From Misgurnus anguillicaudatus (Eukaryota; Chordata; Actinopteri; Cypriniformes; Cobitidae), in assembly GCF_027580225.2 (NCBI RefSeq), contig NC_073354.2, positions 12,559,501 through 12,623,500 on the forward strand: 64,000 nt of DNA, written 5' to 3'. Shown one piece after another: positions 34,182 through 46,424 of this stretch; within the stretch, counting starts at the first letter, position 1; every line of letters begins with the position of its first letter. The translations under genes and the position numbers were made by a program. Below the pieces are notes generated by a model. It did not search any database and was not told where the DNA came from. It saw only the letters and a program-made list of their open reading frames with translations.

Positions 34182-35625
34182 ATCGTCATAGTCATATATA
34201 GTTTTAAAAAATAAAATAATGATAAAAAAAATGTAAGTTATGGAATTCAACAGGAATTACATTTATCTCTATATAAAATACAATAGACATTTTAATAATA
34301 ATTTTGAAATCTATGAAATTGGAGTAAAAACTAAGAATTTCTGGTAACCCAACCTACAGTATTAAAAGTCTAACAGTATTTTACTGTCCTAATGAGATAT
34401 AAGCTTATATTTACAATGTTTAAATATTATTGATTTGGGTCAGAAGGTATCTCAAGGGATTGAGTTGTGGCACAGTGGGAAAATGTTGCCTGTATGATAT
34501 CTATAGCCTGTTGTGCCAAGATGGTAAAGGGTTGGCTGGTATGGGAACAATGGCAGATTTGAATGGCCAAAGAGGCCATATAACTGACACGTAAAGCAAC
34601 CAATCACATTTCGCTTTGTGTAGCGTCTGTGTTTAGGGGCTTGGAGAGGTTGCCTCATAACAGACTGAGCGGTGTGCAACCACAATTCACGAATGCCTTT
34701 AAAGTTTATAATTACAATAGCAAACACATTGGTATTATGGTAGTGTTTTATCTTACAGATTAGTATAAATGTTTTATATGGTATGCTTTTAATGTGTTTC
34801 ATGGTTAAGGTCTACATGAATTAAGTTTTAAGTTGTCTCTCTGTTGCTTGCATATGAATGTGTTATTCCATAGCTGGGCCTGGAGGAGATAAGGGTGTCC
34901 ATGGTAAGGATAACAAATAGTTGTATGATGTGTTAGAGAACAAAGACACTGAGTTTTACCACCCATGGGAGGATTTATGTACCAGCTTGGAATGTTATAT
35001 GTAAACATGAAAACTTTCTTCTTCGATCAGATGGCTTTGTGTTGTTTCCGGGTGGAGCGTCAAAGATCACGTCACACTTGTTGCGGAAATCCTGAATCAT
35101 TCAAATAAGAAATTATGCTTGTTGTTTAGCATCATTTGCAGTTTCAGATTGATCAGTTAACAAAGCTTTTACATCTCAGGTTAATGGCAAGAAAGTCTTT
35201 AGAAGTGTGTGTCTGGAGTGCTTACAGTACAGTATGTACCTCTTGAGCTCAATGCGCTAGCCAAGTAACTGCCATTGAAATAAATAGGAACAGAAACAGA
35301 TTTGATTATAATACCTGCTTTCTCCATGTATTATACACCTCCTTGTTTTTGCACATAGGAATTATGTCACTTTATTTCCACGAAAACTGTTCTGATGTCA
35401 TTGTTTCAGGAATGTTAATATCAGTGTCCCAGTTTGCCGTGGAAGTGAATGGACTCTCTGTCTAATGGGATATAGATTAAAACGCAAACTAATTAAAAGA
35501 CCCATTAAAAGTTTAGGAAGACACTGCCCTTGTCATGGATAGAAAGCGAGAAAATGATCAAGAGAGAGCGATGCCTGCCAATAACCAGCCACAGGTTTGA
35601 GGCAGAGGGAAGTTTTTCCACTGCT
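34182..35625. other. No gene recognised
   Basis: AT-rich DNA. A 116-codon minus-strand frame (34452-34802) has no domain or splice context. Confidence 0.35.
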
Positions 35626-35890
35626 ATCCTAAAGAGCCCCTATTATGTTGCTAAAAAACATTATTTTGTGTATTTGGTGTAATGGTTAAAAAACACATTA
35701 TTTTCCACCGTACATTGTTGTTGCTCCTCTATGCCCTGCTTTCCTGAAACGCGTAGATTTCTAAAAAGCACGCTGTGCTCCGATTGGCCCAGCTATCCAA
35801 TGCGTTGTGATTGGCTTAATACCTCAAGCGAGTGTGCTGGAAATGTGTGGCTCCATGCAATATTTGGAATATCAGCTCCCAACAGGAGAT
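35626..35890. repeat. AGAGCCCCTATTATG-type repeat, left end
   Basis: Starts AAAGAGCCCCTATTATGTTGC and passes through TGTGTATTTGGTGTAATGG and GCTCCGATTGGCCCAGCTA, a common cyprinid repeat. It is truncated to the right. Confidence 0.5.
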
Positions 35891-36072
35891 AACATCGGCT
35901 TTACTTCCTAATCAATAAAACTGATCCAGAAAATGCAAATAACCAAGCTGATCAATCAACTTGAGCAGGATGTAACAGATTGGTAAAGATACTTAAACAT
36001 AAAAAAAATATTTTGAGAACTGTTATTTACCTTACTAGTCATATCAATGTTTTGGGTATTTTTTGCAGTCTA

Positions 36073-36931
36073 TAGCACTATTCGGACGGGATTCGTTTTC
36101 CAAACAACGTTTGAGTTTCAACGTGTCCCCCAGGACGTCTGTGATTTTATGTACCGATTCGGACGGGATTAAAATGATGCAGGCTATTCCAGAGATGGGA
36201 GTATCTGTTTCATGCATTTCGGCGTTGCAGAAGAGCACGTGCTCTGGATACGTGTGTTTGTAATGTTTAATATATTGCTGTAAATGTAAAATTATGACAG
36301 AACATGTAATTTATTAATTTAATTTTAACAAATCAAAATAAAATATACAAATCCTACTAAAGTAGCCTACGTGTTTTATATAACTGTCTGCTTATAATAA
36401 ACACAAAGAAATGAAGAAATAATGATTAATAACAATTTATTGTCTTTATTAATTAACATTACCATTCCGGAGTTGAACAACTTTGACCGGAGTTTCTTAT
36501 AACGTTAATGATATTACAGTGGCCAGACTTAACAGTGTTTGATATTCAGCTCGTTTTGATTTAATTATTTTATTTTGCTGAATGCGAAAAAACATTCATA
36601 TCTGAATGAATGGGACTCAGAAAATACAATATACGCGCATTAGTAAGACCTTACGGCAGATCACGTTGGCCAAAACACGAAATGAACCGCGTTTTCAAAA
36701 GATATTGCGGGCAAACACAGACATTTGCATTCGGATGGGATTACATTTCTCAGAGGACCTCTGAGTTCGGCGAAAAACAGTAGGTAAATTGCTCTGGAAT
36801 TCTTAAGGAGGTCGTCAGAGAAAAACCCAGACATGGCCGATTCGGACGGTATTAAAAACACAGAGGACCTCTGAGAAGCACGATTTTCTCAGAGGTCCCC
36901 CTGTAAAACTAATCCCGTCCGAATAGGACTT
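36073..36931. mobile_element. TIR element with repeated ATTCGGACGGGATT sites
   Basis: GCACTATTCGGACGGGATT (36075) is mirrored by AATCCCGTCCGAATAGGAC (36911-36929), 17 of 19 matching. ATTCGGAYGGGATT-like copies also occur at about 36157, 36729 and 36840. CTCAGAGGACCTCTGAG palindromes lie at the right end. This clustered-site layout fits transposase binding; the superfamily is not determined. Non-coding. Confidence 0.78.
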
Positions 36932-36934
36932 ATG

Positions 36935-38225
36935 GCAGTGTGAGAAATAGCCCACTATACCCTCATTCACTATGCGCAACATTAGTCCATTCATATAGTT
37001 CATTCGAAGGAGTGCATGAAAATTCGGACACTTAAGCTCACCTCAGTGGACAAGTAGCGGCTAGCTGTGAGTGTACATCGGTGGTACAATCATTATTGCA
37101 GTGCATTGTGGGATTGAATGAGTGCACTCAATAATGTTCACTATGATCACCATTAAAAATAGATGTCCCCAAAACAGTGCACTATTTAAGGGTATATGGA
37201 ACTTGGGACACAACCTATGTGATTTTGCCACTGGTTTATTGTCTGCCAGTCCAACCATAAAAGTAATAGCACAACGTTTTAACAACCAGCCAAGCCATTT
37301 TTTATTTATTTGTTCATTTATTAATTTTGTTATGGGTCTTAAAATATGTGACCCAGTCTGTGAAATCCATAAAGTCTCATAATCTGGGATTAGAGCATCA
37401 AAGTTTTATTTCACTCATTCATTTCAATCTTTGACATGACCTTACCCCAGTCAATATTATAGATATCAAGATTGTATTTTCACATAATGTTCTTTACATT
37501 ACGTAGGATGATTTTATGTCGAAAACATGAAATCACCAAAAATTACTTCAGCTGGGTTGGTATTTTGACAGATTACAGACAAATAATACAAGCTAAGCTG
37601 TCTACCCCACACATTTTAAATACTCTTAATACGTACATGACACACACATGCATAACTACACCCCACGCAAATAATTACTGACTCCACAAGGTCTGGTTCA
37701 TACGCGATATCAAATGGGTTCTCCATGCCCATTTCACGGTGGAAAGTTTGCAGTATAGATTTGAATATGCAAACGAGGTCGCATGCATGATTAACAAGCT
37801 ATTCCATAATGCAGATGAAACCCCCAAGAGCGGACGAGAAGTGCTCTCCATTACAAGTTCAAAGAATAGAATGAAGCTGATTTCTATGGTAATGCAAGCA
37901 ACAAATCCTGCTCAATTTCTTAAAGATACTTCAGCTGTTCTATTGCACCTGAATGCCACCCTTATTGTCAGTGCCACTTACAGAAATATCAGATTCAATT
38001 ATGCTGTGGTTTATTAACTAACATCCAACGATATGAACATCAGAAAATTAGATTTTCATGTCACTTTATAATTGGGTCTTGTGTGGGGGGGGGCAGAGAA
38101 GAGCACGGGGGACATTCAATAAATTAAATGATTTTAAAATGTTTAGGTTGCTGTAAAATGCTGCCTTCAATATCTTCTCGATGAAGGCATCTTAGTAGGG
38201 ATGCAACACCAACATAATTTCTGTT
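36935..38225. other. No gene; fragment of a dispersed repeat
   Basis: About 37433-37515 (GACATGACCTTACCCCAGTC ... TCAATATTATAGATATCAAG) matches 43106-43188. A 92-codon plus-strand frame (37739-38017) shows no recognisable domain and no initiation or splice context. Confidence 0.45.
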
Positions 38226-38487
38226 GGGGAAGTCATGGTCTAATGGTTGGAGAGTCTGGCTTGTAACCCAAGAGTTGCCGGTTTGAATCTCATGTCTGGC
38301 AGGTTGTGACTGAGGTGTCCTTCACCAAGGCACATATTTCCCATTGCTCCCCAGCAATTATAGCTGCCCACTGCTCCAGGTGTGTGTGTGCATGACTTGC
38401 AGTCACAACTGGGATCGTTTAAATGCAAAGGTCAGATTTCAAGTATGGGTTACCATACATTGGTCATATGTCACAGCTTTCACTGTT
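38226..38487 (+). mobile_element. tRNA-derived SINE (V-SINE/HE1-like)
   Basis: The tRNA-like head contains an A box in GTCATGGTCTAATGGTTGG (from 38232) and a B box GGTTTGAATCT (38280-38290), spaced as in a type 2 RNA polymerase III promoter. The central part CCACTGCTCCAGGTGTGTG resembles the V-SINE core. The end, CAAGTATGGGTTACCATACA ... TCATATGTCACA, is the usual tail of this fish SINE. The B box is one base off the GGTTCGANTCC consensus. Confidence 0.83.
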
Positions 38488-38534
38488 GGGGCAGCATTTT
38501 TTTGAACTCGGTCACTGATTTACTAGCCTACCTA

Positions 38535-40137
38535 CAGTCGTGTTCAAAATTATTCAACCCCAACTGAAATTGATTGTTTTGGCCGGTTTGACATTAATTT
38601 TGATCATTCAGTCATCCTGCTTACAATTACATCAAAGAGGCATGTGTAGGTCAGTCAAATATAACATAACATTTATAATGAAATAACCACAAATGTCTTT
38701 TCTGTGCTCACATCATTATCAGTTTTATTCAACCCCCAAGTGACATTCAATCTTAGTACTTAGTACAACATCCTTTTACAGTTAAAACAGCTTTTAAACG
38801 TGAAGCATAGCTTGACACAAGTGTCTTGCAGCGATCTACGGGTATCTTCGCCCATTCATCATGGGCAAAAGCCTCCAGTTCAGTCACATTCTTAGGCTTG
38901 CGCACTGCAACTGCTTTCTTTAAGTCCCACCAGAGGTTCTCAATCGGATTTAAGTCTGGTGACTGCGATGGCCACTTCAAAATGTTCCAGCCTTTTTTCT
39001 GCAACCATGCTCTAGTGGATTTGGAGGTATGCTTGGGATCATTGTCCTGTTGAAAGGTCCAACGTCTCCCAAGCCTCAGGTTTGTGACGGACTGCAACAC
39101 ATTGTCATCCAATATCTCCTGGTACTGAAGAGAATTCATGGTACCTTGCACACGCTGAAGTTTCCCTGTACCTGCAGAAGCAAAACAGCCCCAAAGCATG
39201 ATTGACCCCCCACCATGCTACACAGTAGGCAAGGTGTTCTTTTCTTCATAGGCCTTGTTTTTCCTCCTCCAAACATAGCGTTGATCCATGGGCCCAAACA
39301 GTTCTAATTTTGTTTCATCAGTCCACAGAACACTATCCCAAAACTTCTGTGGTTTGTCCACATGACTTTTGGCATACTGCAGTCGACTCTTCTTATTCTT
39401 TGGAGACAGCAAGGGGGTGCGCCTGGGAGTTCTGGCATGGAGGCCTTCAGTACGCAGGGTGCGCCGTATTGTCTGAGCAGAAACTTCAGTACCCACATCT
39501 GACAAATCTTTTCTCAGTTCCTCAGCAGTCACACAGGGACTTTTTTCCACTCTACGCTTCAGATAGCGCACAGCAGTCGCAGTTAGCATCTTTTTTCTGA
39601 CACGACCAGGAAGCGTTTCAACAGTGCCCTTTGCCTTGAATTTGCGAATGATGCTTCCTATGGTGTCTCTTGGTATGTTTAACATCTTTGCCATCTTCTT
39701 ATAGCCATTGCCCTTCCTGTGAAGATTAATCACCTCTTCTCTTGTCTTCCTGGACCATTCTTTTGACTTCACCATGTTTGTAACCACACCAGTAAATGTT
39801 TAGAAGGAGTTGAGTATCACAGTCATTTTAAAGCTGCCTAATTGGTGCTTATTAGGCTTTATTGCTGTTCCCTGACATCCACAGGTGTTTTCAATACCTG
39901 ATTGAAAACACTTCAATGAACCTCTGTTCTTCAGAGTGGTAGTTCTTTAAGGGGTTGAAGAATTCACAAAAGAAACATTTACTACTATATTACAAAACCA
40001 ATTGATGTCATTTTAGTTGCATATGGTTCTTTAAGAAGTCATTGTAGGATTTCATTCTGAATACAATTACAAATGTACACTAAATTCCCTAAAACCCTTA
40101 ACAGCATTGGGGGGTTGAATAATTTTGAACACAACTG
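38535..40137 (-). mobile_element. Complete Tc1-like transposon, 1603 bp
   Basis: TIRs CAGTCGTGTTCAAAATTATT and AATAATTTTGAACACAACTG are flanked by TA (38533-38534, 40138-40139), the canonical Tc1/mariner target. Length and a single minus-strand transposase gene are typical. It is structurally complete; only the one stop codon described under the gene prevents a full-length protein. Confidence 0.95.
38753..39787 (-). pseudogene. Tc1 transposase with a single premature stop
   Basis: The frame spans 344 sense positions from ATG 39787 (a second Met five codons in, MVKSKEW, is the usual family start) and is broken once by TAG at 39220-39218 (position 190). Order: paired-like helix-turn-helix (about 10-110; SKEWSRKTREEVINLHRKG, GRVRKK hinge), then a DDE domain with Asp157 (WTDETK), Asp248 (QQDNDPKH) and Glu283 (NPIENLW). 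There are 34 residues between the second Asp and Glu, the D34E signature of Tc1. After the stop the same frame resumes HGGGSIMLWGCFASAG without shift. Near-intact, so recently active. Confidence 0.93.
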
Positions 40138-40139
40138 TA

Positions 40140-40309
40140 TACTCTAAAATCTCCTGGGTTTGGTAAAACATGGACAAACCCAACAACCATAACCAGAAAA
40201 TGCCAAACATGGGTTCAAATAGCCCAACATAGGTTCATTAAAACATAGTGATTGATTTGTCCATATTTTTCCAAACCATGGTTTGAAACAGCCCAGCATT
40301 TATAGAGCG
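40140..40309. mobile_element. CTCTAAAAT-ended MITE abutting the Tc1
   Basis: CTCTAAAATCTCCTGGGTT is mirrored imperfectly by AGCCCAGCATTTATAGAG. TA or near-TA flanks. CATGGTTTG/CAAACCCA blocks resemble the elements at 4814-5405. Confidence 0.58.
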
Positions 40310-41159
40310 TAAGCCAAATAAACCTTTAGTTAAACTTAAATTCTCTCTTTCTCCATCAAATTGTGCTGAAATCAATGTGACCATTTGAGTGGAACCCCGA
40401 TTAAGGCCACACTGGATCAATCCATAGTTTTTCCACACATTTTAACGCTGCAAGCCACTGTAATAAGGAAGAGAGATGGATTTTAGTTTTTTTCAGTGTG
40501 TTATCTTGTTCTAATGGATCAGGAAATGGCAATTTACTTTGTGTTTTTATCTTTTGTCATTCCAGCTATTTTAAGAAAAGGTGATACAGGTCCTCTGTGG
40601 TTCCCAACTTTTCTTTAATATATAGACGGTTTCATCGGACGCACGTGATACACGTCTGGATCCAAACCTTAAATTCCGGTTTTGTTTTTTTAATGGTCTG
40701 ACTAGTTGCTAAACTGATCTCTTGAACAAATGCCTCGTTGAAAATAACAAATGTTTTGGTTTCCTAGGTAATCTATGTGCTGTTTTTTTGCTTGTTATTT
40801 AAATAAACTACATTTAAAGTACTTTGTTGTTATTTACTCTTAGCGGAGTTTACCGGAAGTTACGTGCGGACTGCGACAGCCGCATGTTTATGTTGTTACT
40901 GCTGAAACCATCTATAGGTACTGACAGAGATCTTAGATCCATCTAGCCGTAGGCCCTGTTAACATTAAAGCAATTTCATTTTAAAGTGGCGTTTCAAAAT
41001 AAAAGTGATCATCGTCTACACGTGTTTCAGAAAAGACTGTAAATGCATGCAACTGTAAATGCATGAAACTTGACTATTCATGAACACCTGGGCATGCGCA
41101 TACACAAGAGCTTATTAGCTCTCAAAACAACAGCTCAAACAGAACGCTTATAACGCTAT
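40310..41159. other. No gene recognised
   Basis: AT-rich DNA with no supported features. Confidence 0.35.
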
Positions 41160-41395
41160 GGGGTGGTTTCTGGACAGGGATTAGCTTTAGCCAGGACTAG
41201 GCCTTAGTTTAATTAGAAATTATAAGTAGTTTTAACAAGTGTGCCTCACTAAAACATTCATTATGTGCATTCTGAAGCAAAGCAAAGGACACTGATGTAT
41301 TTTAAGATTATGTCAGTGCAAGTTGTTTTCAGTTTGGACAGCTCTTGTTTATTTTAGTCTAGGACTAGTCTAATCCCTGTCCGGGAAACCACCCC
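41160..41395. mobile_element. MITE with GGGGTGGTTTC ends, copy 2
   Basis: GGGGTGGTTTCTGGACAGGG is mirrored by CCCTGTCCGGGAAACCACCCC. TAT flanks both sides (a 3-bp repeat). It shares its interior with copy 1 at 12491-12711, including CAGTGCAAGTTGTTTTCAGT and AGGCCTTAGT. Confidence 0.8.
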
Positions 41396-41686
41396 TATAC
41401 AGTATATCCATCAGGACATGTGTTATCATGTGTTAATCAAGTTTGTATAGCGTTTATACTCTGTGGCACTAAGTGCACTATTTAGGGTGCAAGCCTCCAT
41501 TTAACGAATTAAAATCACATGTTAAAGCTGACTCTGCCGTTATATGCTCTTATTAGTGGCAAAAATGTTTATTGTAGTACTTGTGTGCTTGTTTTGGGTG
41601 TTTGTGTTATAAATAAACACACAATGTTATTTTTAAGAGCGTTTGAACAGCTGAAAGACCTGCAGTTCCGTCTCCATGTATTTGCT
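41396..41686. other. No gene recognised
   Basis: Short AT-rich spacer between two MITEs. Confidence 0.3.
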
Positions 41687-41688
41687 TA

Positions 41689-41896
41689 CACTCTCAGAAA
41701 TAAAGGTACAAAAGTTGTCACTGGGACAGTACCCTTTCAAAAAGGTACACCTTTGTACCCAAAGAGTGCATATTAGTACTTTGAACTGCCAAAATGTACC
41801 TTAAAGGAACATATTTGTACCTAAATGGTACATATTAGGACCTTTTTTAAAGGGTACTGCCCCAGTGACAGCTTCGTACCTTTATTTTTGACAGTG
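41689..41896. mobile_element. TA-flanked MITE with GTACC-rich interior
   Basis: CACTCTCAGAAATAAAGGTAC is mirrored by GTACCTTTATTTTTGACAGTG with TA at both edges. The interior alternates GGTAC and GTACC. A weaker copy sits at 33006-33208. Confidence 0.82.
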
Positions 41897-41898
41897 TA

Positions 41899-43105
41899 CA
41901 TGATTGTTGCGGCTGGTCACTGTTATCTTTCGGTAGCATGATGGTCACATGATAGGGGCCTGACGAATCAGGGAAGGATATTCAATGATATTCAAAGATC
42001 CAGAACACTCAACCAGGGAGTGAATGTTGGCCTTTGTTTACATAAGTGTCCAGTTAGGTCTGTCAATACTGCATCGCAACCCATTCTAAAACAGGGGCCT
42101 TTAAAAAAGTCTTTGTTTATGAAGTTTGAAAACTCCAGGCATGAATGCCAGGTATAATCATAGCAAAAGTAATGTGTTTTAAAATGAAAACACGCTAATG
42201 CATATATATTGTTAAACTAATACATTGTAAATGTATTGTTAGACTATGAACAAAACAAGATTAAATTTTGCTGATTACTTATTAGAACTGCATTTACACC
42301 AATGATGCCCAATATATAATCTCTGTATTCATTTTTTGAATAAATGTTTATATTGTTACCGCCCCTGCTGTTGCATTCTCACCCCAGAAGTTCATGTCTG
42401 TCTCTCTTCTGTGTACACACATCTGCTGTGTGTGCTAACTATTATTTACATTCGCCCATTCTGTGTTTGTTTATTTTTTTGCATCAGAAACAATCGTTGC
42501 CAAGATAGGGCAAGGCATTAATTGTATGCAAATATATGAAAATTGATGTGACTCACAACGCTGTTCGTATTAGTGCTATGCAAATATCATTTGCTAAACA
42601 GGAATCTTGGAACGTCTCATGCTCGAACCTTGATCCAACCCCCACAAACCTCTTTTCTGCTAACCATACTAAATACACACAGTACGCCTCCCGCCCCCTC
42701 CTCATTAAATATTACTCTCCACACCAAATTTGATCCTGTTTTGGTTAGAGGCCATATATTTTAGCTGTTTCAGGCAAAAGATGTGTTTTTCTTATATGGA
42801 AGTTCTCGACATGTTTTATTTAAAATAAAAAAGGGGGTCAGAAAGAGATTTGGATGGAGAATAAGGCACGGTCAGAAGGTGGCAAGAAAAGCGTGTTTCC
42901 TCCATCTCTGCTATCATTTAGAAAGAGGAGGATGATTTTCTGCCTATTTGCATGCTGATAATGTTGCTCCTGTGCATATGGAAAGAAATTCAGTGCAGAA
43001 GGCATACCCACATATGGAGGCCCCCAGAAATCATGTTTAAAAAAAATGTAAATAAGTGAAAATACCTCCAAATAATTCGTTACAAAGTTATTTAGGTTAA
43101 ATTCA
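41899..43105. other. No gene; a possible conserved non-coding stretch
   Basis: No repeat is recognised. About 42920-42990 contains ATTTGCAT (octamer-like) and GTGCATATGG in balanced-composition DNA unlike the flanks. No coding frame. Confidence 0.3.
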
Positions 43106-43188
43106 CATGACCTTACTTGGTCAATATTAAAGATATCAAGGTTAGATTTTCTCAGAATTTTCTTCACATTATGTTGGATCACATGCAC
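43106..43188. repeat. Second copy of the ATATCAAG dispersed repeat
   Basis: CATGACCTTACTTGGTCAAT ... AAAGATATCAAGGTTAGATTTTC matches 37433-37515 with about 80% identity by eye. Boundaries unknown. Confidence 0.5.
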
Positions 43189-43804
43189 ATGCATGATGTT
43201 GCTACTCTATTGTATGTGCATGAAGGCATTTTTGTGAATCATTTCAGTGCATCATTAGAGCTTTACTTTAGGTCTGGCAAAACCAAAAACTATGTAACAG
43301 TTTACCTGCCTCCCTAAAAACCTTGTATCTCTGTCTCACTGGATTCACTTGTTGTCTGCTCTGTATTCGAGGGGGTATTCTGCTCTGAGACAGCTACAGT
43401 AGCAGAACTAGAAGACCAAACCTAATTTGAGACAAAACATAGATTTGTAAGCTTGTCTTAGACAGGTCATTTCTACAGGGGATATGAGACTCAGTGACAC
43501 CGTGTATGCAAGAGTAACAGGAAATAGTGTGTGTGTGACAAGTAGCATGGAGTATAATAGTGACACTTGCGCTAAAACAGAGAATTTGCCTGAAGCAAAC
43601 CCTGCAGCTACATACCAAGCTTTCACCGCGCTCACGCACATGCATGCACACACGTATCTAGTCTTACGTAATGTAAATGCATCGAGACAGTACTGTGCAT
43701 AGTCATACTCCACATCGAAAAATGCTCTGCTGTTGTTTTGGAACTGATCAGGAGTGTCACCATACAAGAGAGAAAATTCATACGATACTAGATCCATTGA
43801 GTGT

Positions 43805-43955
<151 letters not shown>

Positions 43956-44250
43956 AATTGATGTTATGAGAGTTGTGTTGTGTTGCTGTAGAGTCTCTGT
44001 CACTCAGTACTGTCAACAGCTCCGAATCAGAACAGACACTGACCTGACAACTTCCTCTAGGGTCTCCTCTTCTGTCTCACTATACACACAAGAGAGATAC
44101 AGAGATACTACAGCAGCAGTAACAGAATGAGACTGCACTCTATCAGACATTAAAATCTCTGCCTTCTGTCTGTTTGATTATGTGCATGGCTAAGTTTATT
44201 TGCCAGTCTGTGCCTTCCTCTTTCAACAAAATATCATCATGTATGTGTGT

Positions 44251-44625
44251 TTAAAGGAAAACACCACAGTTTTTTCAATATTTTACTATGTTCTTACCTC
44301 AACTTGAACAAATTAATACATACCTATGTTTTTTTAAGGCGTGCACTTAATCTTCGTACAGCACGTCGTGAATTAGTTAGCATTTAGCCTAGCCCAGTGG
44401 TTGTCAACTCCAGTCCTCAGGCCACCCCTCCCAGAACATTTCAGATGTCTCTATAAAACACCTGATTCAGTTAATCAGCTCATTAGTGTGTTAATTAAAG
44501 AAGCATTTCAAACATTCTGGAAGAAGCCTGATGAGTGGAATCAGGTGTTTTTATATAAGGAGACATCGAAAACTTTCTGGGGACTGGAGTTGAGAACCAC
44601 TAGCCCCATTCAATGGGAAAGAAAG
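44251..44625. repeat. TTTAAAGGAAAACACCAC-type repeat split by a hAT MITE
   Basis: TTTAAAGGAAAACACCACAG through TTAGTTAGCATTTAGCCTAG precedes the hAT, and CCCATTCAATGGG follows. A common cyprinid repeat from memory. Confidence 0.5.
44395..44602. mobile_element. 208-bp hAT MITE
   Basis: CAGTGGTTGTCAACTCCAGTCC is mirrored by GGACTGGAGTTGAGAACCACTA. TAGCCC is repeated at both junctions, a partial duplication overlapping the termini. It has typical hAT CAGTGGTTNTCAA ends. Confidence 0.75.
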
Positions 44626-45622
44626 GTGATTTACGCAATTTTGATCTTGGCATGGTTGTTGGTTGCAGACGGGCCGGTTTGAGTATTTCACAATCTGCTT
44701 AGTTACTGGGATTTTTACGCACAACCATTTCTAGGGTTTACAAAGAATGGTGTGAAAAGGGAAAAAGCATCCAGTTTGTGGCAGTTCTGTGGGCAAAAAT
44801 GTCTTGTTGATGCTAGAGGTCAGATGAGAATGGGCCAACTGATTTAAGCTGATAGAATAGCAACTTTGGCTTAAATAACCACTCGTTACAACCGAGGTAT
44901 GCAGCAAAGCATTTGTGAAGCCACAACACGCAAAAGAAGACCACACCGGGTACCACTCATCTCCACTACAAATAGGAAAAAGAGGCTACAGTTTGTACAA
45001 GCTCACCAAAATTGGACAGTTGAAGGTCTGATGAGTCTCGATTTCTGTTGAGACATTCAGATGGTAGAGTCAGAATTTGGCGTAAACAGAATAAGAACAT
45101 GGATCCATCATGCATTGTTACCACTGTGCAGGCTGGTGGTGGTGGTGTAATTGTGTGGGGGATGTTTTCTTGGCACACTTTAGGCCCCTTAGTGCCAATT
45201 GGGCATCGTTTAAATGCCACAACCTACCTGAGCATTGTTTCTGACCATGTCCATCCCTTTATGACCACCATGTACCCATCCTATGATGGCTACTTCCAGC
45301 AGGATAATGCACCATGTCAAATTGGTTTCTTGAACATGACAATGAGTTCACTGTACTAAAATGGCCCCCACAGTCACCAGATCTCAATCCAATAAAGCAT
45401 CTTTGGGATGTGGTGGAACGGGAGCTTTGTGCCCTGGATGTGCATCCCACAAAACTCCATCAACTGCAAGATGCTATTCTATCAATATGGGCCAACATTT
45501 CTAAAGAATCATTTCAGCACCTTGTTGAATCAATGCCACGTAGAATTAAGGCAGTTCTGAAGGCGAAGGGGGGTTAAACACAGTATTAGTATGGTGTTCC
45601 TAATAATCCTGAAGGTGAGTGT
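44620..45622 (+). pseudogene. Tc1-like transposon, 5'-truncated, inactive transposase
   Basis: The right inverted repeat GTATTAGTATGGTGTTCC ... GGTGAGTG + TA ends at 45622; the left repeat is missing. Recognisable transposase: CGPVSISQSAYLL-like N-terminal remnants, LRHSDGRVRIWRKQ (45048), GGGGVIVWGMFSWHTLGPL, and GYFQQDNAPC with the second catalytic Asp. After a frameshift comes WFLEHDNEFTVLKWPPQSPD, then LNPIKHLWDVVEREL. The third catalytic residue, normally Glu (NPIEHLW), is Lys, so it would be dead even without the frameshifts. Confidence 0.85.
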
Positions 45623-45624
45623 AT

Positions 45625-46100
45625 ATTGTATGGTGGAAGAGCAAATTAGTTTGCAACTTTGCACAGGTGCACAGTAACATCATCACTCCTGCCTCTCGCT
45701 CAAACTTCCATCAATATTACTGTAATATGTTAACATTTTTTACAATGATAAAACATATCAACAGGTAAAATAATATAAAATCAACAAGTAAAACAAAAAA
45801 GTTTTGAGTAGACTATATCAAAAAGTAGCCCTCCAGATTGATTTATCCATTGTGTTATAGCCCCTGCATACAAAAAGGTTGGATACCCCTGCTGTATGCT
45901 TTTAAATCTCTCTGTTATTAATGTCATAAACGGTACGGTACACATAATTTACACCCTTTGGATCATTTTGGATAAAAGTATCTGTCAAATGCATAAGTGT
46001 AATTTTTTAAAATTGGATATTAAAAATATGTTGAGTAAGGGACATAATAAGCTGCATACACAAACAAGCTAGCTATTATATATATATATATATCAATATA
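45625..46100. other. No gene; possible hAT end fragment
   Basis: About 45880-45895 reads GGTTGGATACCCCTGC, resembling a right-hand hAT terminus. No left end was found. Confidence 0.3.
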
Positions 46101-46103
46101 TAA

Positions 46104-46421
<318 letters not shown>

Positions 46422-46424
46422 TTA

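Noticed and set aside
32217..35890. One large element bounded by AGAGCCCC ends
   Set aside because: The two ends face outward rather than inward, so they are two truncated copies.
37739..38017. 92-codon frame that at first looked protein-like
   Set aside because: No recognisable domain, no splice sites framing an exon that I could see, and no conserved neighbour.
38226..38300. Functional tRNA gene
   Set aside because: A and B boxes are present but no cloverleaf 3' half follows; the downstream sequence is the SINE body.
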